From Gammaproteobacteria bacterium (GTDB lineage Bacteria; Gemmatimonadota; Gemmatimonadetes; Longimicrobiales; Gaopeijiaceae), in the NCBI GenBank assembly GCA_028821195.1, contig JAPPHB010000080.1:81330-145329 (forward strand): a DNA stretch of 64,000 nucleotides. Direction: 5' to 3'. Below, in pieces: positions 1 through 9,769 of this stretch. Position numbers and translations under genes: made by a program. Positions within the stretch are counted from its first letter, which is position 1. Each line of letters opens with the position of its first letter. The notes beneath the pieces were generated by a model, which searched no databases, was not told the origin of the DNA, and worked only from the letters and a program-made list of their open reading frames with translations.

Positions 1-532
1 TCAGTTCGCGCTGGCCGCGCCCGATGGGGATCATCGAGTCGATGGCCTTGAGACCGGTCTGGAGCGGCTCCTTGACCGGCTGCCGCAGCACGATGCCCGG
101 CGCCACCACGTCGATCTGGCGGCTGCCCTCGATGGGGGCGACGGGACCCTTGCCGTCCAGCGGGTTCCCGAGCGCGTCGACGATCCGGCCGATGTATCCC
201 GACCCCACCTGGACGTCCAGCACGCGTCCGGTGCGGCGAACCTCGTCACCCTCGTGCAGCTGTGTCCAGTCGCCCATGATCACGGCGCCGATGTTGTCTT
301 CCTCGAGGTTCAGCGCCAGCCCGGTTACGGTCTCCCCGGTTTCGCTGGAGGTGACGTCCAGCATCTCGCTGGCCATCGCGTTGGTGAGCCCGTAGATGCG
401 CGCGATGCCGTCCTTGACCTCCAGAACCTCGCCGACCTCCTCGGCATGCAGCTGGTCCTCGTAGCGCTCGATCTCGGAAAGCAGAACGTCCTTGATCTCG
501 CTGGCCCGAAGTTGGGAATCAGTATGAGCCAT
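1..532 (-). CDS. atpA: ATP synthase F1 subunit alpha, N-terminal part (cut by window edge)
   Basis: Alpha is the non-catalytic nucleotide-binding subunit of the cytoplasmic alpha3-beta3 head of ATP synthase. The frame starts at an ATG (bases 530-532) with [17 protein letters not shown], passes through the N-terminal beta-barrel domain (roughly residues 25-95) and reaches the family signature [13 protein letters not shown] before running off the window at base 1. The P-loop and C-terminal domain lie outside, so about 177 of an expected 500 or so residues are visible. It follows atpH after 27 bases and is the last visible gene of the leftward atp operon. Gamma, beta and epsilon genes would be expected further left. 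Family assignment is firm. Confidence 0.97.
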   Translation of the reverse strand, partial: MAHTDSQLRASEIKDVLLSEIERYEDQLHAEEVGEVLEVKDGIARIYGLTNAMASEMLDVTSSETGETVTGLALNLEEDNIGAVIMGDWTQLHEGDEVRRTGRVLDVQVGSGYIGRIVDALGNPLDGKGPVAPIEGSRQIDVVAPGIVLRQPVKEPLQTGLKAIDSMIPIGRGQREL

Positions 533-559
533 ACCCAGTCCTGTGGTGACTCGAAGGCG

Positions 560-1135
560 TCAGCCTCCGCCGTTGGTTGTCGCAGTACCGCCCAGGGATG
601 CCGCCAGCAGCGAGTGGCGCATCCCCTCCAGGCGGCGTCTCAGGGAGCCGTCGTATACGGTGTCGCCCGCACGCACCACAACTCCGCCCAGAATCTCCGG
701 GTGGACACGGAAGTGGGGAATCGCCGTCCGCCCCAGCAGCTGCGAGAGCCGGCCGGCGACGCTCCTCTGCCCTGCGCCGTCGAGCGCGCGCGCCACGGTC
801 ACCTCGACGTGGACCCGCTTGTGGTGTTCGTCCAGGAGCTCGTTGTAGCTGAGCGCGATCTGCTCGAGCAGCGCCTGCCTGCGCTTGTCGACCGCGACCA
901 GCACGAAGCTGAGGAAATGTCCCGGGACGCGACCCTCGAGCGCGGAGCGCAGCACCGCCTTCTTGTCGGTGGCCGCGATGCGGGGCGTGGCCAGGAAGGT
1001 CCGCAAACCGGGGCTCTCGTTAAGGATCCCGACCAGGGCGGCGAGCGCGTCCTGGTACGCCTCGACCCCCTCGTGACGCTCCGCGAGCGCGAAGAGGGTT
1101 TCCGCGTAGTTCCTGGCGACGGTTTCCTCTCTCAC
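560..1135 (-). CDS. atpH: ATP synthase F1 subunit delta (stator, OSCP-like)
   Basis: The delta subunit sits on top of the alpha3-beta3 head and ties it to the b-subunit stalk. The 191-residue product has the expected length and an N-terminal helical domain beginning [17 protein letters not shown]. Its C-terminal part contains [21 protein letters not shown], matching the family's conserved region in which a D-x-S-x-R-x-L pattern closes the protein. The start is GTG (1133-1135) and overlaps the atpF stop as GTGA, which implies translational coupling. The glycine/threonine-rich last ten residues are not conserved in the family. Confidence 0.95.
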   Translation of the reverse strand: MREETVARNYAETLFALAERHEGVEAYQDALAALVGILNESPGLRTFLATPRIAATDKKAVLRSALEGRVPGHFLSFVLVAVDKRRQALLEQIALSYNELLDEHHKRVHVEVTVARALDGAGQRSVAGRLSQLLGRTAIPHFRVHPEILGGVVVRAGDTVYDGSLRRRLEGMRHSLLAASLGGTATTNGGG

Positions 1136-1716
1136 GCGTCGCGCCTCTTGCCGATGGCGGAGAGCGACGACAGGTAGTCGTTCACCAGTTCGCGGTCCTC
1201 CGGCGCATCCAGACGCTGCCGGACCAGCCTGGACGCAGCCGCGAGGGCGAGGCCCACGGTCTCCTTGCGGATCGCCTCCAGCACCGCGTCCCGCTCCACC
1301 TCGATCTCGCGCCGGGCGCGCTGAACGATGGCCGCGCTCTCCTGCCGCGCCTTCGCTTCCAGTTCTCTCCCGAGGCCCGCCGCAGCCTCCTTCGCCTCGG
1401 CGATGATGTGCTGCGCCTCGTGGCGCGCCTCACGCAATTGCAGCCTGTGCTCGTCGAGCGCGTCGGACGCTTCCTTGCGCAGCCGCGTGGCGTCGTCGAT
1501 GGAGCTCTGGATGTTCCGTTCCCGGTTCTCGAGCGCATTCAGGATCGGACCCCAGGCGAATTTGGCGAGGAGCAGAAGCAGGATCAGGAAGACGATCAGC
1601 GCCCACAGGCTCAGGCCGGTGTTGATGTCGAAAAGCCCCATCTCTTCCTGAGCCAGGAGGGATGCGGGAAGGGCGTTGAGTGCTGCCGCCGCGGCAGCCG
1701 CCGATAGTGCTCTCAT
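1132..1716 (-). CDS. atpF: ATP synthase F0 subunit b (peripheral stalk)
   Basis: Subunit b anchors the peripheral stalk in the inner membrane. The 194-residue protein starts at ATG 1714-1716. It has an unusually hydrophobic Ala-rich N-terminus ending in SLLAQEE that resembles a signal peptide, then the expected single membrane helix (about residues 36-52, [20 protein letters not shown]) and the family motif around [14 protein letters not shown]. The remainder is a long charged coiled coil. A second N-terminal hydrophobic stretch is not typical of short b subunits but occurs in some phyla. The gene lies 95 bases after atpE and overlaps atpH by four bases. Confidence 0.94.
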   Translation of the reverse strand: MRALSAAAAAAALNALPASLLAQEEMGLFDINTGLSLWALIVFLILLLLLAKFAWGPILNALENRERNIQSSIDDATRLRKEASDALDEHRLQLREARHEAQHIIAEAKEAAAGLGRELEAKARQESAAIVQRARREIEVERDAVLEAIRKETVGLALAAASRLVRQRLDAPEDRELVNDYLSSLSAIGKRRDA

Positions 1717-1811
1717 AATCGTGACACCAAGGTTCCCGGACGGACCCCCGAACCCGGCGGGATGTGGGATCCGGCGTGGGTGAAGGACACGCCCGGGGGG
1801 ACGGTTTCTGG

Positions 1812-2156
<345 letters not shown>

Positions 2157-3062
2157 TCAGTGGGCGTGGCGGATCAGGCCGATGAAGACGGCCGAGAGCA
2201 TGGCGAAGATGTAGGCCTGCAGGAAGGCCACGAACAACTCGAGGACCATCATCAGCGTGGTGGCCGTCACGGAAGCGCCGGCGACCGCCCATCTTGCGAA
2301 GGTGAGCTGCGCGAAGATGAAGATGAGGCCCAGGAGAGAGAAAATGAGCGTGTGTCCCGCCGTCATGTTGGCGAAAAGGCGGACCGCGAGGGCGAAGGGC
2401 TTGGTCAGCTTGCTCACCACCTCGACCGGGATCATGACCAGCAGCATGACCGGCTTCATCCACCCGGGGATGCCGGCGGGGACGAAGAAGATGGTGCGCG
2501 CATAGCCGGCGGGACCGAGGGCACGGAATCCGGACACTTCGACCACAAGGAACGTGACGATCGCGAGCACCGCGGTAACGGAGATGTTTCCCGTCGCCGA
2601 GGCCCCCCAGGGGACCAGCCCAAGGAGGTTCATGGTGAGGATGAAGAAAAAGAGCGTCAGAATGTAGGACGTGTACCTGTCGGCGCCCTCGCCGATGTTC
2701 TTGCGCACCACCTCGTCCCGGAAGTAGAGCACCAGCGCTTCGATCGCGTTCGCGAACCCCGACGGCGCTTCGTGCACCTTGCGCCGTCTCGCGGTGCGCC
2801 CCACCAGCGTGAACAACAACCCGCAGATCACCGCCGCCAGCAACAGGAACACGACGTGCTTGGTGGGCGAAAGGTTGACCGCGAGGGGCCCGAGGTGGAG
2901 GGGCTCCCACTCCGGCAGATGCCACACCGCACCGAGCGGACCTTCGATTTCGTGGGCATCAACGATGTGGTGCATCAGGGTGCCGCCGAGATCCAGCCCC
3001 TCGCCCTCGGCCCCGTGCGCGGGCGCACCGTGCCCCTCCTGGAGCAGCGCGGTCGCGATCAT
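2157..3062 (-). CDS. atpB: ATP synthase F0 subunit a
   Basis: Subunit a provides the two proton half-channels next to the c ring. The predicted 301-residue protein has at least five membrane helices. The stator arginine, about residue 228, lies in the diagnostic helix [20 protein letters not shown], and the last helices follow with [18 protein letters not shown] place the start at ATG 3060-3062, which has GGAG eight bases upstream and lies just after the atpI stop. The open frame continues to 3128 but that extension overlaps atpI and carries no family sequence. A His/Glu-rich periplasmic N-terminal stretch precedes the first helix. Confidence 0.95.
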   Translation of the reverse strand: MIATALLQEGHGAPAHGAEGEGLDLGGTLMHHIVDAHEIEGPLGAVWHLPEWEPLHLGPLAVNLSPTKHVVFLLLAAVICGLLFTLVGRTARRRKVHEAPSGFANAIEALVLYFRDEVVRKNIGEGADRYTSYILTLFFFILTMNLLGLVPWGASATGNISVTAVLAIVTFLVVEVSGFRALGPAGYARTIFFVPAGIPGWMKPVMLLVMIPVEVVSKLTKPFALAVRLFANMTAGHTLIFSLLGLIFIFAQLTFARWAVAGASVTATTLMMVLELFVAFLQAYIFAMLSAVFIGLIRHAH

Positions 3063-3075
3063 GCAGTCGTCTCCA

Positions 3076-3447
3076 TCAGGCCGCTTCCGCCGCGGATCGC
3101 ATGCGGGCGGCGAGGAAGACCGGCTCAAGCATCAGAAGCACGAAGAAGAACCCGGCACAGCCCAGCAGGGTGGTGGCGGGAGAAAGAGCCGGGAGCAGGG
3201 TCACCGCCAGCCCGACGCCGATCACGATGGCCATGCGAACGACCGCGGCGCCGATCCAGACGACCAGCCCCTCGGCGGGCCGCACCGCGTGCTTGCAGAG
3301 CAGGGCGAAGGCCGCCACCTGAACCGGAAACGTGATGGCGGCCGCGACCAGGAGACCGGCCCTGCCGGGGCCGTCGAGCCAGGGGAACATCACGCCGTTT
3401 GCGGCGGCCAGGATGGCGAGGGCCGCCCCCGCGTACTTGAGCGTCAT
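3076..3447 (-). CDS. atpI: ATP synthase assembly protein I-like membrane protein
   Basis: This 123-residue protein has four predicted membrane helices (roughly residues 4-22, 31-50, 58-78 and 93-113) and no soluble domain. Its place between an AtpZ-like gene and atpB is the usual place of atpI, whose product helps assemble the c ring and has been linked to magnesium uptake. Sequence conservation in this family is low, so the call rests mostly on topology and context. The ATG at 3445-3447 overlaps the preceding stop as ATGA. The frame remains open upstream to 3675 but that part is antisense to nothing conserved and overlaps atpZ. Confidence 0.75.
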   Translation of the reverse strand: MTLKYAGAALAILAAANGVMFPWLDGPGRAGLLVAAAITFPVQVAAFALLCKHAVRPAEGLVVWIGAAVVRMAIVIGVGLAVTLLPALSPATTLLGCAGFFFVLLMLEPVFLAARMRSAAEAA

Positions 3448-3716
3448 CGCTCGTGTTCTTCCCGTTCTCTCTGCCGGCGTGGTTCCAGGACGACGTGGTA
3501 GTAGAGGCTGTACAAGCCCGCGGCCGCTCCGACGAAGGCGCCCAGGACGGTGAAAACCGGGACCGTCCCCAGCCGGTTGTCCAGCCACCAGCCCGCCCAC
3601 AGGAAGAGCCCGGTCGCGAGCGCCAGGGTCAGTCCCTGGCCCGCAACGCGGGCTGCATCTGCCCGAGGATTCCACGGATCTCCTGCCGGAGCTCGCGGGG
3701 GCTTTTCGTCGCCCAC
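3444..3716 (-). CDS. atpZ: AtpZ/AtpI-family small membrane protein, first gene of the atp operon
   Basis: This 90-residue protein has two closely spaced membrane helices (about residues 27-45 and 55-75) joined by the motif GWWLDNRLGTVPVFTVLG. That is the typical hairpin of AtpZ-like proteins (putative F0F1-ATPase subunit family). The Arg/Glu-rich tail EPRRQREREEHER is cytoplasmic by the positive-inside rule. AtpZ proteins accompany F-type operons and have been proposed to form a Mg/Ca channel with AtpI. Stop and next start overlap as ATGA, so atpZ and atpI are probably coupled. It is the promoter-proximal gene of the leftward operon. Confidence 0.78.
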   Translation of the reverse strand: MGDEKPPRAPAGDPWNPRADAARVAGQGLTLALATGLFLWAGWWLDNRLGTVPVFTVLGAFVGAAAGLYSLYYHVVLEPRRQREREEHER

Positions 3717-4029
3717 CTGATCAACCTCCCACCGGTGCGATCCTGCCCCGGAAACAGCCGACAGAAGCTAGAAGGTTGGCGCATCCGGCGCAACCTCCGG
3801 AACGCCCCGTTTTCGCTGATCCGGGAAGCACGCGCCGGCACCCCTTTTCCACGGCGGCGGCTGGCGCAAGAGGGGCTGGTGCCCGTACCTTCGGCATCGC
3901 CCGGCGCGAGCCGGGATCCTGTCCCGAATATCGGTTTATTCTCGCTAGGCTTGCGGAATCTGCGATCTTGCGGATGCGAAGGGCATCCGCCGCCCGTTCC
4001 TCGATTCGAACCCGGAGCTGCAGCCTCAC
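3717..4029. other. Intergenic region between divergent atp operon and moxR
   Basis: These 313 bases separate the divergent atpZ and moxR starts and should hold both promoters. I see no convincing -35/-10 pair on either strand. Two hairpins are visible: one at 3774-3795 (GGTTG-GCGC / GCGCAACC with one bulged base), which lies in the atpZ leader, and one at 3974-3990 (GGATGC / GCATCC) in the moxR leader. Open frames crossing the region show no recognisable protein. Confidence 0.6.
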
Positions 4030-5046
4030 ATGAGAACGCTCGAGAACACGATGGTGGACGATCGGGATCTGCTGCTGCTCGATCGGGTCGGCACGGTCAC
4101 GCAGGCGCTGCGGAACGAAGTCGCGAAGCGCATCGTGGGTCAGGAGGCGGTCGTGGGCGGGCTACTCACGGCCCTGCTTGCCAACGGACACGTTCTTCTG
4201 GTGGGCGTGCCGGGACTCGCGAAGACGCTGCTGGTCTCGACCCTCGCGGACGCCCTCGACCTGGAGTTCGGCCGTGTCCAGTTCACGCCCGATCTGATGC
4301 CCACCGACATCACCGGCACCGAGGTGATCGAGGAGGACCGGACTTCGGGGCGGCGGGTGTTCCGCTTCGTGCGCGGACCCATTTTCGCCAACGTGGTGCT
4401 CGCCGACGAGATCAACCGGGCGCCGCCCAAGACCCAGGCGGCGCTCCTGCAGGCCATGCAGGAACGGGCGGTCACGGCATCGGGCGAAACCATGCGCCTC
4501 GCTCCTCCGTTCTTCGTGCTTGCGACACAGAATCCCATCGAGCAGGAGGGCACGTATCCTCTTCCGGAAGCGCAGCTTGACCGCTTCATGCTCGAGCTGC
4601 GGATCGGCTATCCCGATCAGCGGGAGGAGGAAGAGATCGCCATGAGGACCACCGGCGCCGACGACGGCCTCATCTCGCCCGTCGTTGCCGCGGGAGAGCT
4701 GATCGAGCTCCAGAACCTGGTGCGGCGCGTGCCCGCTTCGCCGGCGCTCATCTCCTTTGCGGTCCGTCTCGCGCGCGCCACCCGCCCCTCTCCGGACGCG
4801 CCGGCGGTCACAGGGAAGTACGTGAGCTGGGGAGCCGGGCCGCGCGCCTCCCAGTTCCTCGTGCTGGGCGCCAAGGCGCGCGCCGCGATGAACGGCGAAG
4901 CCATGCCGTCGATCGACGACGTGAGCGCCGTGGCAGCCGACGTGCTGGCGCATCGCCTGGTGCTGAACTTCGAGGCGGAGGCCGACGGCCGCGGCACGCA
5001 CGACATCATTAGCGAGCTGCTTGAGGAGAGCCGCCTGTGGAGGTAG
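4030..5046 (+). CDS. MoxR-family AAA+ ATPase
   Basis: MoxR ATPases act as chaperones that activate or insert cofactors into partner proteins, often with VWA-domain proteins. The 338-residue protein has a variant Walker A (GVPGLAKTLL, about residues 58-67), Walker B and sensor region (VVLADEINRAPPKTQAALLQAM), the family hallmark ATQNPIEQEGTYPLPEAQLD, and a C-terminal helical lid. ATG 4030 gives seven residues more than ATG 4051; neither has a strong Shine-Dalgarno sequence, so the exact start is uncertain. No VWA or DUF58 gene follows. Instead a CNNM/CBS gene lies downstream after 100 bases, so the client cannot be inferred. Confidence 0.93.
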   Translation: MRTLENTMVDDRDLLLLDRVGTVTQALRNEVAKRIVGQEAVVGGLLTALLANGHVLLVGVPGLAKTLLVSTLADALDLEFGRVQFTPDLMPTDITGTEVIEEDRTSGRRVFRFVRGPIFANVVLADEINRAPPKTQAALLQAMQERAVTASGETMRLAPPFFVLATQNPIEQEGTYPLPEAQLDRFMLELRIGYPDQREEEEIAMRTTGADDGLISPVVAAGELIELQNLVRRVPASPALISFAVRLARATRPSPDAPAVTGKYVSWGAGPRASQFLVLGAKARAAMNGEAMPSIDDVSAVAADVLAHRLVLNFEAEADGRGTHDIISELLEESRLWR

Positions 5047-5146
5047 ATCCCAGCAGTACCAGCGCTTCCGAGCCTCCGTCAGGCCGGCAGAGCCGGCCCG
5101 CGCGGGCCGGATCGGCGGCCGGTTTCCCGTGGACGGGAGACCTCCC
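5047..5146 (+). other. moxR to CNNM-gene spacer with a strong hairpin
   Basis: A perfect 7-bp stem (GGCCGGC, 5082-5088, and GCCGGCC, 5092-5098) with a 3-base loop lies between the two genes. No T-run follows, so it is not a standard intrinsic terminator; it may be an mRNA processing or stabilising hairpin. Confidence 0.35.
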
Positions 5147-6397
5147 TTGACTACGATCCTGCTGGGCCTCGGCCTCCTGCTGCTCGTCGGGTCGGCGCTG
5201 TTGACGGCGGCCCAGACCGCGTGCGTCACGGTGGGTGAATCGCGCATCCGCACGCTCGTGGACGAGGGCTTCCAGGAGGCCGACAAGCTGTCGCGGCTGC
5301 GAGAGGAACCGGGGCGATTCCTGGACTCCTACGTGCTCTTCGACACGCTGTTCAACGCGGGCACCGCCGCGCTGTGGGTGGGAGCGTCCGCCCGGGTCGG
5401 GGCAGGATCCCTGGTGATTGCCGCCGTCGTGGCCGTCGGCATGGTTCTGGTCGCGGGAGAGTTGGTGCCGCGGGCCGTGGCCCAGGCCAGGCCGGTTCGC
5501 CTGGCGCTTCTCGGCGCGCCCGCGTTGCTCCTCCTCGAACGGCTCTCCCGTCCGCTCCTCTACCCGGTGCGGCGATTCGCGCGCTACTGGATCCACCGGC
5601 CGGGCGACGAAGGCCGTTCGGCCCAGGAGCGCGAGGTGAGCGAACTGGCCGAACTGGGTCAGGAGGAAGGCGTCGTGATGCCCGAGGAACACGAACTGGC
5701 GGAACGGGCCTTTCGCCTGGACGAGACCACGGCCGGGGACGTGATGACGCCACGCGTGTCCATCTTCGCCTGGAGCGACTCGCTGACCCTCGGCGACATC
5801 ATCGAACAACTGCCCGAGGTGCCGTATTCGCGGGTGCCGGTGTACGGCGACTCGATCGACGACGTTACCGGCATTCTCTATGTGCGCGAAGCCTATGCCG
5901 CCCACTCCGGCGGGCAGGCGAACGAACGGCTGTCGGAGCTCTCGCGCGAGCCCTTCTTCGTCCCCGGATCCCTGCCCCTGACGCGCCTGCTGCGGGACTT
6001 CCAGAGCCGGCGCATCCACATGGGCATCGTGGCCGACGAGTTCGGGGGCACCGATGGTCTCGTTACCCTGGAGGACCTGCTCGAGGAGCTGGTCGGCGAG
6101 ATCGTCGACGAAACCGATCCCGCGTCCGAGGCCATCGTGCGCGTCTCGCGCACGGAAGCGATTGTCGAGGGTTCCACGGAACTGCGGGAGATCAACTACG
6201 CGATGAACGTCTCCCTGCCCCACCTGGAGCACCGCTCGCTGAACGGGTTTCTGGTGGAAAGGCTGGGCCACGTGCCCGCCCCGGACGAGGTTGTGGTGGT
6301 GGCGGGCGTCGATATCCGGATCGTGGAGGCCTCCGAAACCCAGATCCTGCGCGCACGGCTGCGCAAGGTGCCCGCTCCCGGGGGCGAGGGCGAATAG
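5147..6397 (+). CDS. CNNM/CBS-domain membrane protein (CorC/HlyC-like divalent-cation transporter family)
   Basis: Proteins of this family (often annotated hemolysin C or CorB) are magnesium or cobalt efflux factors in the inner membrane. The 416-residue protein has an N-terminal DUF21/CNNM membrane domain (about residues 1-150), then paired CBS domains and a CorC/HlyC C-terminal domain (about 330-410). Typical family strings are ETTAGDVMTPRVSIF at CBS1 and EFGGTDGLVTLEDLLEELVG near the end of CBS2. I place the start at TTG 5147, which has GGGAGA six bases upstream and leads straight into the first membrane helix. The frame is open to 5021, but that would overlap moxR. The gene for a carbonic-anhydrase-like protein follows after four bases. 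Confidence 0.9.
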   Translation: MTTILLGLGLLLLVGSALLTAAQTACVTVGESRIRTLVDEGFQEADKLSRLREEPGRFLDSYVLFDTLFNAGTAALWVGASARVGAGSLVIAAVVAVGMVLVAGELVPRAVAQARPVRLALLGAPALLLLERLSRPLLYPVRRFARYWIHRPGDEGRSAQEREVSELAELGQEEGVVMPEEHELAERAFRLDETTAGDVMTPRVSIFAWSDSLTLGDIIEQLPEVPYSRVPVYGDSIDDVTGILYVREAYAAHSGGQANERLSELSREPFFVPGSLPLTRLLRDFQSRRIHMGIVADEFGGTDGLVTLEDLLEELVGEIVDETDPASEAIVRVSRTEAIVEGSTELREINYAMNVSLPHLEHRSLNGFLVERLGHVPAPDEVVVVAGVDIRIVEASETQILRARLRKVPAPGGEGE

Positions 6398-6401
6398 GGA
6401 A

Positions 6402-6932
6402 ATGGCGTTGATTCTGCCCTTCAACGGGCACACCCCCAAGGTCGCCGAGAGCGCCTTCCTGGCCCCCACGGCGGTCCTCATCGGCGACGTTACGGTGGGC
6501 GAGGAAGCCAGCATCTGGTTCGGCGCGGTCCTGCGGGGGGACAACCCGGAGCACGGCGTCGTCATCGGCGCACGCAGCAACATCCAGGAGAACTGCGTGG
6601 TGCACGTGGGCCACTGGGGGCCCACGGTGGTTGGCGAGGACGTAACCGTCGGCCACGGCGCGAAGTTCGAGAGCTGCGAGATCGGCGACAACACGGTCGT
6701 GGGCATGAACGCCGTCATCCTGCAGGGGGCGCGGGTGGGCGCCGGCTGCGTCCTGGCCGCGGGAACCGTCGTGCTCGAGGACGCCGACTTCCCCGCGCAC
6801 AGCCTGGTCGCGGGCGTGCCCGGGCGGGTCAAGAAAACCCTTGAGGGGGCGTCGGCGAGCTGGGTGGAAGGAGGAGGCGGCCACTACGTGCGGCTGTCGC
6901 GGAGGTACATGGAGGAGCTGGGACTCAAGTGA
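6402..6932 (+). CDS. Gamma-carbonic-anhydrase-like hexapeptide-repeat protein
   Basis: The 176-residue protein is built of left-handed beta-helix hexapeptide repeats of the YrdA/PaaY/Cam type; such proteins are trimers that bind Zn or Fe at subunit interfaces. Two of the three expected metal ligands are present: His68 (ENCVVHVG) and His85 (TVGHGAKFE). The third position, normally His five residues after His85, is Glu90. The classical gamma-CA catalytic loop is also short, as in YrdA-like members. So carbonic anhydrase activity should not be assumed; a metal-dependent hydrolase or an acyltransferase-related role is possible. The ATG starts four bases after the CNNM gene stop. The 3' end overlaps the convergent prepilin peptidase gene by eight bases. 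Confidence 0.85.
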   Translation: MALILPFNGHTPKVAESAFLAPTAVLIGDVTVGEEASIWFGAVLRGDNPEHGVVIGARSNIQENCVVHVGHWGPTVVGEDVTVGHGAKFESCEIGDNTVVGMNAVILQGARVGAGCVLAAGTVVLEDADFPAHSLVAGVPGRVKKTLEGASASWVEGGGGHYVRLSRRYMEELGLK

Positions 6933-7974
6933 GCCCGGACAGCCGCAGATACCAGGCGAGTATGGCGTCACCCCACCACAGGGTGATGGCGCCGCCGACC
7001 GCCAGAAACACGCCGAGGGGAACCAGGTGGCGGGTTCCCAGCAGCAGCCGCAGCTTGAGGTAGGCCAGGATACCCGCGAGGGCTGCCAGGAATACGGTCA
7101 GGACCGCGCCCCACGGGCCGGTGAAGGAACCCACCAGCGCCATCATCTTGACGTCGCCTCCTCCCAGCACGGCTCCCGGGGTCACGGGCGCGGTGGAGTC
7201 CGCGTCCTCGCCCAATCCCTCCACCCAGGCGACCAGGACGGCCAATCCGGCCGCGCAGGCCGCCACCGCCACAGCCACGCCGACCGGCCCGAACCACCAT
7301 CCGACCAGCACCATCACCGGAAGGGTCGGCAGCAGCGCCGCCAGCTGGCCGCGCGGCCTCGCCAGGACGCGCACCCCCCGTGCGTCACGAGTCCGGCGGC
7401 GGCCCTGGGCGTGTTCCCGGCCGGCCTCCTCCAGCCGGTCGGGACGAGCGCGCGCGAGCACCCAGGTGCCCGCCGCACCGACCAGCCACATCCCCCCGAA
7501 CCCCACCACCACCCCCGTGGTCGCACTGCCGGGAGTGATTCCTCCCGGCGCGAGCGAGAGCGCCAGGCCCGCCGCCGCGCCGCCCAGAGAGAACTGGTCG
7601 GGGATCAGGTAGAAGCGCGCGTCGGTGAGCGCGATGCCCAGCAGGACGAGCAGGAAGCAGGCCGCGGCGGCCGCCTCCAGGCTCACACCGCGGGTCAGGA
7701 CGACGAGCACGCAGATCGCGGCGCCGGCGGTCTCCACCAGCGGATACGACAGGGAGACGCGGGCACCGCACTTTCTGCAGCGGCCGCGCAGCAGGGACCA
7801 GCTCACCACCGGGATCTGGTCGTACCAGCGGATCGGCGCCGAGCACGCCGGGCACGCCGAGCGCGGCCGCACAACCGAACCACCGCGCGGCCAGCGCGCC
7901 ACGCAGACGTTGAGGAAAGACCCGAGCGCCAGGCCGACCAGCCCGACAAGGGCGAGCACTACCGGATCGGTCAT
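6925..7974 (-). CDS. pilD: Type IV prepilin peptidase / N-methyltransferase (PilD)
   Basis: PilD cleaves the short leader of type IV pilins and pseudopilins in the inner membrane and N-methylates the new N-terminus. The 349-residue protein has the N-terminal methyltransferase domain with the four-Cys zinc motif (Cys41, 44, 66, 69). The two aspartates of an A24 aspartic peptidase are Asp118 (LTDARFYLIPD) and Asp274 (GGGDVKMM). About 155 residues separate the two aspartates, more than in typical PilD, because of an Arg-rich cytoplasmic insert around residues 173-210. The substrates are presumably the minor-pilin-like genes at 37480-40145. The ATG overlaps the upstream methyltransferase stop as ATGA. 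Confidence 0.93.
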   Translation of the reverse strand: MTDPVVLALVGLVGLALGSFLNVCVARWPRGGSVVRPRSACPACSAPIRWYDQIPVVSWSLLRGRCRKCGARVSLSYPLVETAGAAICVLVVLTRGVSLEAAAAACFLLVLLGIALTDARFYLIPDQFSLGGAAAGLALSLAPGGITPGSATTGVVVGFGGMWLVGAAGTWVLARARPDRLEEAGREHAQGRRRTRDARGVRVLARPRGQLAALLPTLPVMVLVGWWFGPVGVAVAVAACAAGLAVLVAWVEGLGEDADSTAPVTPGAVLGGGDVKMMALVGSFTGPWGAVLTVFLAALAGILAYLKLRLLLGTRHLVPLGVFLAVGGAITLWWGDAILAWYLRLSGLT

Positions 7975-8732
7975 CGGCGCGTAAGCGCGTAGAGCACGAT
8001 CGCGCCCGCGACCGCCGCGTTGAGCGAATCGGCCGCGCCGGCCATGGGCACCGCCGCCCACGCGTTCGCCGCCTCGCGGATCTCCGCGCGCACACCCGCG
8101 CCCTCATTGCCGACCACCAGCATCCACGGCGGCTCGACGGAGAGGCTGGCCGCGTCCCGTCCGGCGGCGTCCGCCACGATCAACTGCACCCCAGCCGCCC
8201 AGGCACCCACCTCGGTCCACGGAGCGCGCACCACCGGGATCCGGAACACGCTGCCCGCGGAAGCACGCACCACTCTGGCGTTCCAGGGATCCACCGTCCC
8301 GTCCAGGGCGATCACGCCCGTGAGGTCAAACGCGCGCGCCGTGCGCACCAGAGTACCCAGGTTCCCCGGATCCTGGATGCCGTCCAGCGCCAGGAGGCGG
8401 GCCTCCGTGGCGGCGGCCGTCGCCAGCGTGGTCGACGGCTGCTCGCAAACCAGCAGGATGCCCTGGGGGCTGGGGGTCGCGGACACGGCCGCCATCTCGC
8501 GCTCCCCCACCCAGTCCGGCGTCAGCCCCCTCGCCTCCAGTTCCGCGAGCAGTTCCTCGCCGGCGGACGAGCGCGTAAGCACGCGCGAACATACCACGAA
8601 GCGCACGACCACCCCGGAGGCGAGTGCCTCCGCGACCGCGCGCACGCCCTCTGCCAGGACACGGCCCTCGCGGACGCGGCCCCGGGCGCTCCCGAGCCGC
8701 GCCAGCATCCGCGTCCTGCGCTTGCTCAGCAC
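7971..8732 (-). CDS. TrmH/SpoU-family RNA 2'-O-methyltransferase
   Basis: The 253-residue protein has an N-terminal substrate-binding domain (VLAEGVRAVAEAL) and a C-terminal SPOUT domain. The SPOUT motifs are present: motif 1 LDGIQDPGNLGTLVRTARAF, motif 2 VVGNEGAGV, and motif 3 PMAGAADSLNAAVAGAIVLY, which form the trefoil-knot SAM site. It methylates a ribose in rRNA or tRNA; the target cannot be told from sequence. The start used is GTG 8732, which keeps the basic leader typical of the family. An ATG at 8708 with AGGA upstream is a credible alternative. The gene is coupled to pilD by an ATGA overlap and is divergent from thiD. Confidence 0.9.
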   Translation of the reverse strand: MLSKRRTRMLARLGSARGRVREGRVLAEGVRAVAEALASGVVVRFVVCSRVLTRSSAGEELLAELEARGLTPDWVGEREMAAVSATPSPQGILLVCEQPSTTLATAAATEARLLALDGIQDPGNLGTLVRTARAFDLTGVIALDGTVDPWNARVVRASAGSVFRIPVVRAPWTEVGAWAAGVQLIVADAAGRDAASLSVEPPWMLVVGNEGAGVRAEIREAANAWAAVPMAGAADSLNAAVAGAIVLYALTRR

Positions 8733-8902
8733 GGGCTCAAGGGGGCCCGTCGAGTCGCCGCCTCACCGCCACCGGGATCGCTCATCCTGCTCCGCTGCTC
8801 ATCCTTCTCCACGCTGCTCATCCCTCCCAAGGCGATTATCTTTGCCTGCGCCGGCCTCGGAGCCGCGCCACGGCCCCCGGAATCGACCCACTCCACCGTC
8901 CC

Positions 8903-9733
<831 letters not shown>

Positions 9734-9769
9734 GTTGCGGAAGACCTCATCGGCAGCGCCCGAGTGCCG

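Noticed and set aside
7971..8732. SpoU methyltransferase as part of an antibiotic-resistance locus
   Set aside because: Context with pilD and the absence of resistance genes indicate a normal rRNA/tRNA modification enzyme.
8733..8902. Thiamine riboswitch upstream of thiD
   Set aside because: The conserved CUGAGA and ACCUGA elements of the TPP aptamer are absent; only a short hairpin at 8731-8750 is seen.
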